A DNA stretch of 5,358 nt from Sulfurovum sp. (GCA_030626265.1 DAOUPF010000116.1:1-5358), one strand, 5' to 3'; counted from the stretch's first letter, positions 1 through 5,358 are shown. The notes: generated by a model from the letters alone, not told the origin. Translations and numbers: made by a program.

Positions 1-1
1 A

Positions 2-1042
2 CTTATACTGCTGATACTAGGCTCTGGATATGTTCTATATATACGGCACTACTACTTCGTACCTAGTACTATGCAGACTGACCCACTACCACATACACGA
101 CAGCTCTTAGCGGAGGAGAAGTATATAGATGCCAAAGAGTATCTAGAATACTTTATGCAGTTTGAATATATGAAAGAGAGTGTAGAAGCTAAAAAGATAT
201 TAAAAAATATAAATATTAAAAGGGAGTCACTTTCCTATAAGGGGCAGAAGGTACTAGATGGCATATTCAGCGGTGAGAGTGATGAGATCAGTGGGCAGAT
301 ATCTGCTATAGGGTCTGACTTTTTCTTAGTGGGTGATATCCGTGACCTGATTATAGAGGGTAGTCACTATATAGGTGACCAAGAGGTAGACCAGATACTC
401 GTAGCACTATCTAGTATAGGCTTAGTGGCTAGTGCTGGCACTATCATGACTCTAGGTGGCTCTACCGTACCCAAAGCTACTATAAGCATACTCAAACTAG
501 CCAAAAAGAGTAACCACATGCCAGAGTGGCTAGGCAAGTTCCTAGCAAAAAAAGCAAAGATAATCAAAGAGACAAAAAGTATCAAACATATAGAACCATT
601 CCTAGAGACCACTCATACCCTATACAAAAATGCTGGACTAAAAGGCAGTATGTATATCCTATCCAAAAGCAAAAATATACAACAACTCACAACTATGAGC
701 AAATACACTCAGAGATTTGGCAAGCAGAGCCATATACTACTATCCATCAGCAAAACAAAAATACTAAAGCACCTACCAAAACTCAAAAAAGCCTCACCCC
801 AAAGTATAATGTTAGCCTCTACTTATGGAGAGAGGGGATTTAAAGGTTTATCAAAAGTAGGAGAGAAGAGATTTGTAAAAAGCATCAAGGTATATAAAGG
901 TATTGCAAAGTCTGGGTATAATGGGAATCTAATGAGTATACTGTATTGGATGTTTAGATATCTAAGAGACAGTGTACTTATGATTATTATGCTTATATCT
1001 GGAGTATCTCTTGTTATAAGCTCTAAAAGAGTCAAACTCTAA
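2..1042 (+). CDS. Membrane-anchored protein of unknown function, 5' end outside the window
   Basis: I do not recognise this protein. The frame is open from position 2. An ATG at 71 exists, but nothing like a ribosome binding site precedes it, and the 23 codons before it encode a hydrophobic stretch (LILLILGSGYVLYI) ending in Arg and His. The true start is therefore probably upstream of the window and this is an N-terminal membrane anchor. Of 346 visible residues, about 30-70 look helical and TPR-like (QLLAEEKYIDAKEYLEYF). A probably conserved patch, SDFFLVGDIRDLIIEG, follows at about 105-120. A Gly/Ala/Ser-rich hydrophobic segment lies at 131-152, a long Lys-rich region at 160-300, and a last membrane helix at about 325-340 just before a basic tail (SSKRVKL). 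This suggests a protein held in the inner membrane at both ends. The orientation and function of the basic middle part cannot be read from the sequence. No neighbour in the window suggests a role. Confidence 0.75.
   Translation, partial: LILLILGSGYVLYIRHYYFVPSTMQTDPLPHTRQLLAEEKYIDAKEYLEYFMQFEYMKESVEAKKILKNINIKRESLSYKGQKVLDGIFSGESDEISGQISAIGSDFFLVGDIRDLIIEGSHYIGDQEVDQILVALSSIGLVASAGTIMTLGGSTVPKATISILKLAKKSNHMPEWLGKFLAKKAKIIKETKSIKHIEPFLETTHTLYKNAGLKGSMYILSKSKNIQQLTTMSKYTQRFGKQSHILLSISKTKILKHLPKLKKASPQSIMLASTYGERGFKGLSKVGEKRFVKSIKVYKGIAKSGYNGNLMSILYWMFRYLRDSVLMIIMLISGVSLVISSKRVKL
1012..1020 (+). promoter_or_regulatory. Possible extended -10 promoter for the rhodanese-alkC unit
   Basis: The sequence TGTTATAAG matches the extended -10 pattern TGnTATAAT except at the last base. 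It lies inside the 3' end of the upstream gene. Transcription would begin near 1027 and give a leader of about 80 bases that contains the 1067-1094 repeat. No -35 is evident. Read-through from the upstream gene is an equally possible source of transcript. Confidence 0.3.
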
Positions 1043-1066
1043 ATATGTTGAGGATTTAGGTATAGC

Positions 1067-1094
1067 TTAAACCCGAAATATGCAATAGAATTAC
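1067..1094 (+). repeat. Dispersed repeat, solo copy A
   Basis: This 28-bp copy has the core CCCGAAATATGCAATAGA. It matches copy B (3667-3694) and the reverse complement of copy C (3810-3837). The stretch TATGCAATAGA is identical in all three. It is the only copy in this gap and it ends three bases before the Shine-Dalgarno sequence of the rhodanese gene. It may be a leftover end of a mobile element or a binding site. I cannot assign it to a named family. Confidence 0.7.
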
Positions 1095-1096
1095 AC

Positions 1097-1103
1097 AGAG
1101 GAG
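1097..1103 (+). promoter_or_regulatory. Ribosome binding site that decides the TTG start of the rhodanese gene
   Basis: AGAGGAG is a strong Shine-Dalgarno match six bases before the TTG at 1110. It supports TTG as the start codon, since no ATG or GTG in this frame is similarly placed. Confidence 0.75.
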
Positions 1104-1109
1104 TATACA

Positions 1110-1502
1110 TTGCAAGAACAAATCACACATTATGAAAACAAACTAAAGTATGAGATAGATTCATGGGATTTATCTGAGTCTATGAAGAACGATGAGGATA
1201 TCATAACCATCGATACTCGCTCACCCGAGGCATATGCCAAAGAGCACATACCAACTGCGATAAACATCCCACACAAAACTATGAGCCAAGAGTCAACAGT
1301 CCATCTTGATAAAAACTCTCTATACATAACCTATTGTGATGGCATAGGATGTAACGCATCGACAAAAGGTGCACTCAACATGACAAAACTTGGCTTTAAT
1401 ACCAAAGAGCTACTAGGTGGTCTAGACTGGTGGGAAAGAGATGGATATGCTACAGAGGGTATAGAGGGCAAGGCTAGCACAGATACAGTCTGTGGGTGTT
1501 GA
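1110..1502 (+). CDS. Single-domain rhodanese-like sulfurtransferase
   Basis: A 130-residue protein with one rhodanese domain and no signal peptide, so cytoplasmic. The N-terminal CH2A-like box is IDTRSPEAYAKEHIPTAINIP (34-54). The active-site strand and loop read YCDGIGCNASTKGA, with Cys76 as the probable persulfide-carrying nucleophile and a second Cys81 in the loop. The closing motif is ELLGGLDWWERDGY (100-113). The C-x4-C-N loop resembles the YCxGxxCNxxTKAA subgroup rather than the standard CxxGxRS loop. The tail ends in CGC, giving two more cysteines that could relay sulfur or bind metal. By family it moves sulfane sulfur from thiosulfate or a persulfide to an acceptor; the real donor and acceptor are unknown. 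Its stop TGA shares one base with the ATG of the next gene, which points to translational coupling with the alkylation repair gene. Confidence 0.9.
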   Translation: MQEQITHYENKLKYEIDSWDLSESMKNDEDIITIDTRSPEAYAKEHIPTAINIPHKTMSQESTVHLDKNSLYITYCDGIGCNASTKGALNMTKLGFNTKELLGGLDWWERDGYATEGIEGKASTDTVCGC

Positions 1503-2629
1503 TGGAAAGATTTTCACTAAAAGATCATCTATTTAACCCTGCCAAGGTACATATGGTAGCCTCACAGATAAAAGCTGTATATGATAAGTTCGACCAAGAG
1601 TCATTTGAGAAGGAGACCACAGAGAGGTTTCCTTCTCTAGAGCTAAAGGAGCGTATGAACCACATCAGTGATATGTTTTACAAATACCTACCTAGTGACT
1701 ATGAAAAGACTGTGCATATACTGTTAGCCTCCCTAGCCTCTGAGCTTGACCCTGAGCTTACAGATGATGATTTTGGTGACTATATCTACGCTTCTCATAG
1801 TTCTTATATCCATAAATATGGTTGCACAAATAAGTACCTATCTATATCCTTGCAAGCCCTTCGTGAAATAACTAAAAGATTTTCTGTAGAGTACTCTATC
1901 CGTGACTTTATTAATATTTTTAAATATGAAACAATGATTATGTTAGATGCTTGTGCTAATTCTGACAACTATCATGAGAGGAGACTAGCCTCTGAGGGTA
2001 CTAGACCCAAGCTCCCATGGGCAAAGAACCTGACTATAGATTATACCGATACCCTACCCTTACTAGAGAAGCTATACTGCGACCCTACTCGATATGTCAC
2101 CAGATCAGTCTCCAATCATCTAAATGACATATCCAAGATTGACCCTATCTTAGTCATAGATACTCTTAAAAGATGGAAATCTTATCATAATCAAGAGCCA
2201 AAAGAGATGCAGTTTATCATCAATCACTCACTCCGAACTCTTGTCAAACAAGGAAATCCTGAAGCCCTATCTCTACTAGGATACTCCTCAAATCCCAATA
2301 TAGAGGTACAAAACTTTAGATTCTCAAAATCTTCAGTAGTTATAGGTGACTATCTAGAGTTTTATTTTGATATAAAAGCAAAAGAGGAAGAGAGACTCAT
2401 CATAGATTACATCATACACTTTCGTACAAAAGCTGGCAAATACAGTACAAAAGTTCATAAGATTAAAAAAACTACCATAGAGAATGAAGAAGTAAAATTC
2501 AGTAAAAAACATACATTTAGAGCCAATATGACTACTAGAAAACTATACCTTGGTACTCATAAAATCCAGCTACAGATCAATGGTAAAAGATACAGTGAAG
2601 TAGAGTTTGAATTGCTAGAGCAAAGTTAA
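1502..2629 (+). CDS. alkC: AlkC-type DNA alkylation repair glycosylase with C-terminal Ig-like domain
   Basis: A 375-residue cytoplasmic protein of the AlkC/AlkD HEAT-like repeat superfamily. These enzymes excise alkylated bases such as 3-methyladenine without flipping the base out; characterised AlkC also removes 3-methylcytosine. The helical repeat part covers about 1-262. It includes the family hallmark RRLASEGTRPKLPWA (160-174) and a later helix RSVSNHLNDISK (201-212) before a tryptophan-containing repeat. Residues from about 265 to 372 form a beta-rich domain (VHKIKKTTI, KKHTFRANMTTRKLYLGTHK, LQINGK) like the Ig-like domain that marks AlkC and is absent from AlkD. ATG at 1502 is chosen because it overlaps the preceding stop (TGATG). 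A GTG at 1496 and a TTG at 1499 in the same frame would add two residues, and no clear Shine-Dalgarno separates them. The symbol rests on motif recognition, not on alignment. Confidence 0.85.
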   Translation: MERFSLKDHLFNPAKVHMVASQIKAVYDKFDQESFEKETTERFPSLELKERMNHISDMFYKYLPSDYEKTVHILLASLASELDPELTDDDFGDYIYASHSSYIHKYGCTNKYLSISLQALREITKRFSVEYSIRDFINIFKYETMIMLDACANSDNYHERRLASEGTRPKLPWAKNLTIDYTDTLPLLEKLYCDPTRYVTRSVSNHLNDISKIDPILVIDTLKRWKSYHNQEPKEMQFIINHSLRTLVKQGNPEALSLLGYSSNPNIEVQNFRFSKSSVVIGDYLEFYFDIKAKEEERLIIDYIIHFRTKAGKYSTKVHKIKKTTIENEEVKFSKKHTFRANMTTRKLYLGTHKIQLQINGKRYSEVEFELLEQS

Positions 2630-2631
2630 AC

Positions 2632-3639
2632 TTACTTACACCCATCTTCTGGAACTTTATGCCCTAGTAATGTTTCCGCACTAAATGGTATCTGTTTATT
2701 GTCTGGATGGACTGTTACTACCGTAGCATCTGCTGGGTCTTGAAAATCACCCCAAGCATTTAATCGCCATAAGTTAGGAGCCTGTTTACCACCAAACTCT
2801 TTATCCATACAATAAGGATATGTATCCCCATGCAGTAAAAGAACAGGCTTTGGTGGTTTGCCACGATTTAAAAAATGGCGTGCATTTAATCTCAGGTTAT
2901 CTCGGAAATTTTGGAATGCATCACAGTACATACGGTTATTACTAGTACATGGGCCTCCTCCATTTGGGTAAGTCACATCTGCTTGAGTTACTACTACCAT
3001 AGCTTTTGCACCAGCTTTTTTGGCAGCCCTGAATGACTGTTTCATCCAGACACGGTTGGCATGGTCTCTAGCATCGACTAGTGCTAAGGCTGCTTCTATA
3101 TCATCTTTGAGTATATTTACTCGCCCATTATTCGTAGAGACTAGATGTATAGTCATGAAAAATACCCCATCTTTCATCCATCGTACATTTTCAGGGAAGT
3201 TAGGCTGACGAGCATAGTGCCACTCTTTGGGAAGTTCCATCGGTTTAGCAAAGAAAAGTTGCCGTAGAAGATCCAGTGAAGCAAGCTCTGAGATAGATGC
3301 ATTTAAAAAAGAGCGATCACAGTCAGTCCACTCATTATCTCCAGGAGTATAAAACACTCTACCAGGCAACAGACCATAGAGATCATCTCTCCTCTCTGTC
3401 ATCAGCTCTTTAGTACAAGCTTCTCCTCCAGATTTGAAATCACCATGATGTACTACAAATGGAGGATTAGCCGCTTTGATCGCTTTTGAGATATTATTTT
3501 CTATTCGTATCTTCTCTTTTTTAGAATATGGAGTATCACCAATAGCTATAAAACTCATAGAGTTTTGGCTTTGTGCAAGCAATCCTGTACTTATAGCTAT
3601 TAGCATTGATATAGAGGTTATTATTTTTGTATTTTTCAA
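2632..3639 (-). CDS. Secreted metallophosphoesterase-like protein
   Basis: A 335-residue exported protein. Residues 1-25 are a Sec signal peptide: Lys2 and Lys5, then a hydrophobic core SMLIAISTGLLA. The start is TTG at 3639, because an in-frame TAA lies two codons upstream and the later Met12 would lose the basic end. The mature part looks like the calcineurin-like phosphoesterase fold: IAIGDTPY (31-38), VVHHGDF (62-68), TPGDNEW (98-104), IHLVSTNN (164-171), VVVTQAD (215-221) and LLLHGDTYPY (267-276). Several differ from the usual DxH, GDxx, GNH[DE] and GHxH boxes, so metal binding and activity are uncertain. Six cysteines (75, 107, 231, 239, 277, 334), all after the signal peptide, suggest disulfides and a periplasmic location. 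It converges on the AlkC gene with a 2-bp gap. The substrate is unknown; a phosphate ester is only a family guess. Confidence 0.8.
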   Translation of the reverse strand: MKNTKIITSISMLIAISTGLLAQSQNSMSFIAIGDTPYSKKEKIRIENNISKAIKAANPPFVVHHGDFKSGGEACTKELMTERRDDLYGLLPGRVFYTPGDNEWTDCDRSFLNASISELASLDLLRQLFFAKPMELPKEWHYARQPNFPENVRWMKDGVFFMTIHLVSTNNGRVNILKDDIEAALALVDARDHANRVWMKQSFRAAKKAGAKAMVVVTQADVTYPNGGGPCTSNNRMYCDAFQNFRDNLRLNARHFLNRGKPPKPVLLLHGDTYPYCMDKEFGGKQAPNLWRLNAWGDFQDPADATVVTVHPDNKQIPFSAETLLGHKVPEDGCK

Positions 3640-3666
3640 GATTTACTCTTTTGGTTTATTGGTATT

Positions 3667-3694
3667 TTTAACCCAGATTATGCAATAGAATTAT
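3667..3694 (+). repeat. Dispersed repeat, copy B (left inverted repeat)
   Basis: The core is CCCAGATTATGCAATAGAAT. It agrees with copy A at 23 of 28 positions by eye and is inverted with respect to copy C. It lies 27 bp upstream of the TTG start of the phosphoesterase gene, so it occupies that gene's promoter and leader region. Confidence 0.8.
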
Positions 3695-3695
3695 A
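3690..3695 (-). promoter_or_regulatory. Possible -10 box for the phosphoesterase gene
   Basis: Read on the minus strand this is an exact TATAAT at the inner edge of repeat B. It would place the transcript start near 3683 and give a leader of about 45 bases. No -35 is seen. Just before the TTG start there is only a modest ribosome binding site, AAGAG, six bases away. Confidence 0.35.
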
Positions 3696-3742
3696 AAAAT
3701 AGTACTTAGTACTTGTATTTAGTGTGTTTGCAATAAATTTGA

Positions 3743-3762
3743 GTTTAACCCAGAGGTTAAGC
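3743..3762 (+). repeat. Hairpin inside the inverted-repeat element
   Basis: GTTTAACC and GGTTAAGC pair as an eight-base stem with one G-T wobble around the loop CAGA. Its first eleven bases from 3744, TTTAACCCAGA, are identical to the start of repeat B. The hairpin may therefore derive from a fourth, degenerate copy. Confidence 0.5.
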
Positions 3763-3809
3763 GATGATTTCTTGTGAATACCCTAGATACAATGACTTGT
3801 TCTGGTTTT

Positions 3810-3837
3810 GTAATCTCTATTGCATATTTTGGGTTTA
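3810..3837 (-). repeat. Dispersed repeat, copy C (right inverted repeat)
   Basis: On the minus strand the core reads CCCAAAATATGCAATAGA, differing from copy A in this stretch by one base. After it C has one extra G relative to A before ATTAC. It is inverted relative to A and B. It ends about 37 bp before the extended -10 site of the arginine kinase gene. Confidence 0.8.
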
Positions 3838-3873
3838 CATCTAATAGTATATCAGAAGTCTCTTTATATATAT

Positions 3874-3882
3874 TGCTATACT
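3874..3882 (+). promoter_or_regulatory. Extended -10 promoter of the arginine kinase gene
   Basis: TGCTATACT fits TGnTATAAT with one mismatch. Transcription would start near 3889, giving a leader of about 39 bases. T-rich and TA-rich sequence surrounds it and no -35 is evident, which is common for promoters of Campylobacterota. Similar TA-rich stretches at 3862-3874 and 3881-3894 make the exact box uncertain. Confidence 0.55.
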
Positions 3883-3915
3883 TCTATATATATTACATCC
3901 TATCTAAATAGATAA

Positions 3916-3921
3916 AGAGGA
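3916..3921 (+). promoter_or_regulatory. Ribosome binding site of the arginine kinase gene
   Basis: AGAGGA lies six bases before the ATG at 3928 and fixes this start. Confidence 0.75.
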
Positions 3922-3927
3922 AAAATA

Positions 3928-4962
3928 ATGAGTGATAAATTCCCAATATTCCCAAAAGAGTGCAAATCTATGCTATGCAAACACCTCACCCAAGAGGTAT
4001 ACCAGGGTCTAAAAGATAAAAAGACAGTCAGTGGATTTACTCTTGCAAATGCTATACAATCAGGTATAGACAATGTCGATAGTGGCATAGGCGTATATGC
4101 TGGAGATACTGAGTCATATGAGATATTCGCTGGGCTTTTTGACCCTATCATAGAGGATTATCATGGCTTCAAGACTACAGACTCTCATCAGAGCAATCTA
4201 AACCCAGATGACCTCAAAGCTCCCAATCCTGACCCAGAAAATGAGTACATAGTCTCTACCCGTATCAGAGTAGGTAGAAATGTAGCCAACCTACCACTAG
4301 GCCCTGCTATCACAAGAGAGCAGAGAAAGCAGATAGAAGCTGATGTATCAGGCTCACTGTCAGCCCTGACTGGCTCACTAGCAGGTAAATACTTTCCCAT
4401 AGAGGGCATGAGTGCAGAGATAAGCAAACAGCTCATAGAAGACCACTTTCTATTCAAGGCTGGAGATAGGTTTCTACAATCAGCAGGGCTCAATCGTGAC
4501 TGGCCAGAGGGACGAGGTATATATCACAATGATGAAAAGACATTCCTAGTATGGATCAATGAAGAGGATCAGCTGCGTATCATATCTATGCAGATGGGTG
4601 GAGATATAGCAGAGGTATTTACTAGACTAGTCACTGCTATAGGAGAGATAGAGAAAAAAGTACCATTTTCATACAGTAAGCACCTAGGCTACATCACCAG
4701 CTGCCCTACCAATCTAGGCACAGCTATGAGAGCCAGTGTACATATAGCCCTACCAAAGCTATCTGCTGATATGCAAGCCTTCCAAGCCATTACAGATAAG
4801 CATCATCTACAAATCAGAGGCATTCACGGTGAACATTCTGAGAGTGAAGGTGGGGTATACGATATCTCCAACATGCGTCGCCTTGGTGTGACAGAAGTAC
4901 AGTGCGTTCAGGATATGTATGATGGGGTGGTGGAGTTGATAGCTTGTGAGAAATCACTTTGA
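3928..4962 (+). CDS. Arginine kinase (ATP:guanidino phosphotransferase)
   Basis: A 344-residue cytoplasmic enzyme expected to transfer phosphate reversibly between ATP and L-arginine, making a phosphagen energy buffer. The length fits a full single-domain-pair guanidino kinase (about 350). The N-terminal all-helical domain covers about 1-95 and carries the guanidino-specificity loop DSGIGVYAGD (51-60), very like the arginine kinase loop DSGVGIYAPD. The catalytic domain has STRIRVGR (110-117, nucleotide phosphate arginines), the NEED motif (211-214), and the family signature CPTNLGT with reactive Cys259. It also has RGIHGEHSESEGGVYDIS (297-314), which holds the second catalytic glutamate at 302. 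All key residues appear intact. This differs from bacterial McsB protein-arginine kinases, which lack such an N-terminal loop. No arginine metabolism gene lies beside it. The gene has its own promoter and seems monocistronic. Creatine or another guanidine as substrate is less likely from the loop. Confidence 0.93.
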   Translation: MSDKFPIFPKECKSMLCKHLTQEVYQGLKDKKTVSGFTLANAIQSGIDNVDSGIGVYAGDTESYEIFAGLFDPIIEDYHGFKTTDSHQSNLNPDDLKAPNPDPENEYIVSTRIRVGRNVANLPLGPAITREQRKQIEADVSGSLSALTGSLAGKYFPIEGMSAEISKQLIEDHFLFKAGDRFLQSAGLNRDWPEGRGIYHNDEKTFLVWINEEDQLRIISMQMGGDIAEVFTRLVTAIGEIEKKVPFSYSKHLGYITSCPTNLGTAMRASVHIALPKLSADMQAFQAITDKHHLQIRGIHGEHSESEGGVYDISNMRRLGVTEVQCVQDMYDGVVELIACEKSL

Positions 4963-4964
4963 TG

Positions 4965-5008
4965 AGACTTGTAGGCTAGGAGGGGAGAACCCACCTATAT
5001 TACAGTCT
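4965..5008. terminator. Long imperfect hairpin between convergent genes, possible bidirectional terminator
   Basis: The outer arms AGACTTGTA (4965-4973) and TACAGTCT (5001-5008) pair with one bulged T. The inner arms TAGGAGGG (4977-4984) and CCCACCTA (4990-4997) pair with a single A-A mismatch around the loop GAGAA. The structure fills the space between the two stop codons. Neither side has a proper T-run, so it may stop transcription poorly or instead protect transcript ends. Confidence 0.5.
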
Positions 5009-5357
5009 AATGCGGTAGCTCATCCCATCTACTAAGTCCTTCATTTACTATGATCTCTGTACCAGCTTCAGTACCATCACTCTTCCAGAGTCTAGTAATC
5101 TCATCTTCTTCTGTCGCAGTAAATATAACTTTGCCATTGAGTGCTCCATAAATAGATATATCTGAACCGCTCTCTCCTATATATATATCTCTAAACATCA
5201 CAGTACCCTCCTCTGTACCATCACTCATCCAAAGCTCTCTACCATGAATACCATCATCTCCTGTGAAATAGAGTGTACCATTAACATCAGTTAAGTTCTC
5301 AGGATCGGAACTACCACTCCCACTATATATATCTTTGACTAGCAAGGTACCCTCTAA
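5007..5357 (-). CDS. C-terminal part of an ELWxxDGT-repeat protein, 5' end outside the window
   Basis: The frame is open to the window edge. The TTG at 5345 is an internal codon within a repeat, not a start. The visible 116 residues are two repeat units of about 48 residues and part of a third. The hallmark motifs are ELWMSDGTEEGT (41-52) and RLWKSDGTEAGT (89-100), each followed by a stretch like VMFRDIY, then a strand pair such as VNGTLYFTGDDGIHG. The second unit is more divergent: Arg replaces the Glu of ELW and ALNGKVIFTATEED replaces the usual VNGTLYFTADDG. Such repeats are usually found in large secreted or surface proteins and are thought to form beta-propeller-like blades. The function is unknown. 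The protein ends part-way through a repeat (RWDELPH), which may be its natural end. No sorting or anchoring domain is seen at the C-terminus. Confidence 0.85.
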   Translation of the reverse strand, partial: LEGTLLVKDIYSGSGSSDPENLTDVNGTLYFTGDDGIHGRELWMSDGTEEGTVMFRDIYIGESGSDISIYGALNGKVIFTATEEDEITRLWKSDGTEAGTEIIVNEGLSRWDELPH

Positions 5358-5358
5358 T

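Larger units (their letters stand above)
3667..3837. mobile_element. MITE-like element or insertion-sequence remnant of about 171 bp
   Basis: Copies B and C face each other and bound a 171-bp block without a convincing reading frame. The inner part holds a tandem AGTACTT pair (3701-3714) and a hairpin (3743-3762). Both the length and the terminal inverted repeats fit a non-autonomous miniature transposable element or the shrunken remains of an insertion sequence. No transposase gene is present in the window and I find no clean target-site duplication, so an old insertion or a different kind of inverted-repeat element is possible. The outer edges are set by where the similarity ends and may be off by several bases. 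Confidence 0.5.

Noticed and set aside
71..73. ATG as the start of the first gene
   Set aside because: No ribosome binding site precedes it, and the open frame upstream encodes a hydrophobic anchor, so the gene most likely starts outside the window.
526..843. A 105-codon open frame overlapping the first gene in another frame
   Set aside because: It lies wholly within the first gene, has no ribosome binding site and shows a low-complexity Lys/Gln/Thr-rich product typical of a shadow frame.
1086..1091. TAGAAT inside repeat A as a -10 box for the rhodanese gene
   Set aside because: The transcript would start on top of the Shine-Dalgarno sequence, leaving almost no leader.
3476..3688. A 70-codon plus-strand frame covering the signal peptide region of the phosphoesterase gene
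   Set aside because: It is the opposite strand of a well-supported gene, and its hydrophobic look comes from the antisense of that region. It does not explain the inverted-repeat element.
3862..3895. Two similar TA-rich stretches spaced about 20 bp apart before the arginine kinase gene, as a possible operator
   Set aside because: The similarity is mostly alternating TA sequence with an offset of one base, which is expected by chance in an AT-rich promoter.
4188..4493. A 101-codon minus-strand frame inside the arginine kinase gene
   Set aside because: It is antisense to a gene with intact catalytic motifs and has no start signal of its own.
5007..5345. A complete small protein starting at TTG 5345
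   Set aside because: The reading frame continues to the window edge with residues that complete a repeat unit (LEGT before LLVKDIY), so this is the tail of a larger protein.

Overview
The window is AT-rich bacterial DNA. It holds six protein-coding genes, two of them cut by the window edges, and one short non-coding element bounded by inverted repeats. A member of the Campylobacterota of the Sulfurovum or Sulfurimonas type is the best guess. The grounds are the base composition, frequent CTA and ATA codons, extended -10 promoter-like sites without a clear -35, and a bacterial arginine kinase, an enzyme known from few bacteria including Sulfurovum. This assignment is an inference, not a proof.

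Layout. Positions 2-1042 (+) hold the C-terminal 346 residues of an unrecognised membrane-anchored protein. A 67-bp gap carries one copy of a repeat with the core TATGCAATAGA. It is followed by a two-gene unit: a small single-domain rhodanese (1110-1502, TTG start) whose stop overlaps the ATG of an AlkC-type DNA alkylation repair glycosylase with a C-terminal Ig-like domain (1502-2629). On the other strand, ending 2 bp away, is a secreted metallophosphoesterase-like protein with variant metal-site motifs (2632-3639, TTG start).

The 288-bp divergent space 3640-3927 holds two inverted copies of the same repeat, bounding a non-coding block of about 171 bp with an internal hairpin. This looks like a MITE or a degenerate insertion-sequence remnant. 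Next to it is a good extended -10 promoter for the arginine kinase gene (3928-4962). The last gene (5007-5357, minus strand, cut by the window edge) is the C-terminus of an ELWxxDGT-repeat protein. A long imperfect hairpin fills the 44-bp gap between these two convergent genes.

The genes do not form one pathway. The rhodanese and AlkC genes are very probably co-transcribed. Arginine kinase, the phosphoesterase and the repeat protein look like independent single units. I see no RNA gene, CRISPR array, transposase gene or defence system. The strongest unexplained signal is the dispersed repeat, present as three clear copies beside three genes.
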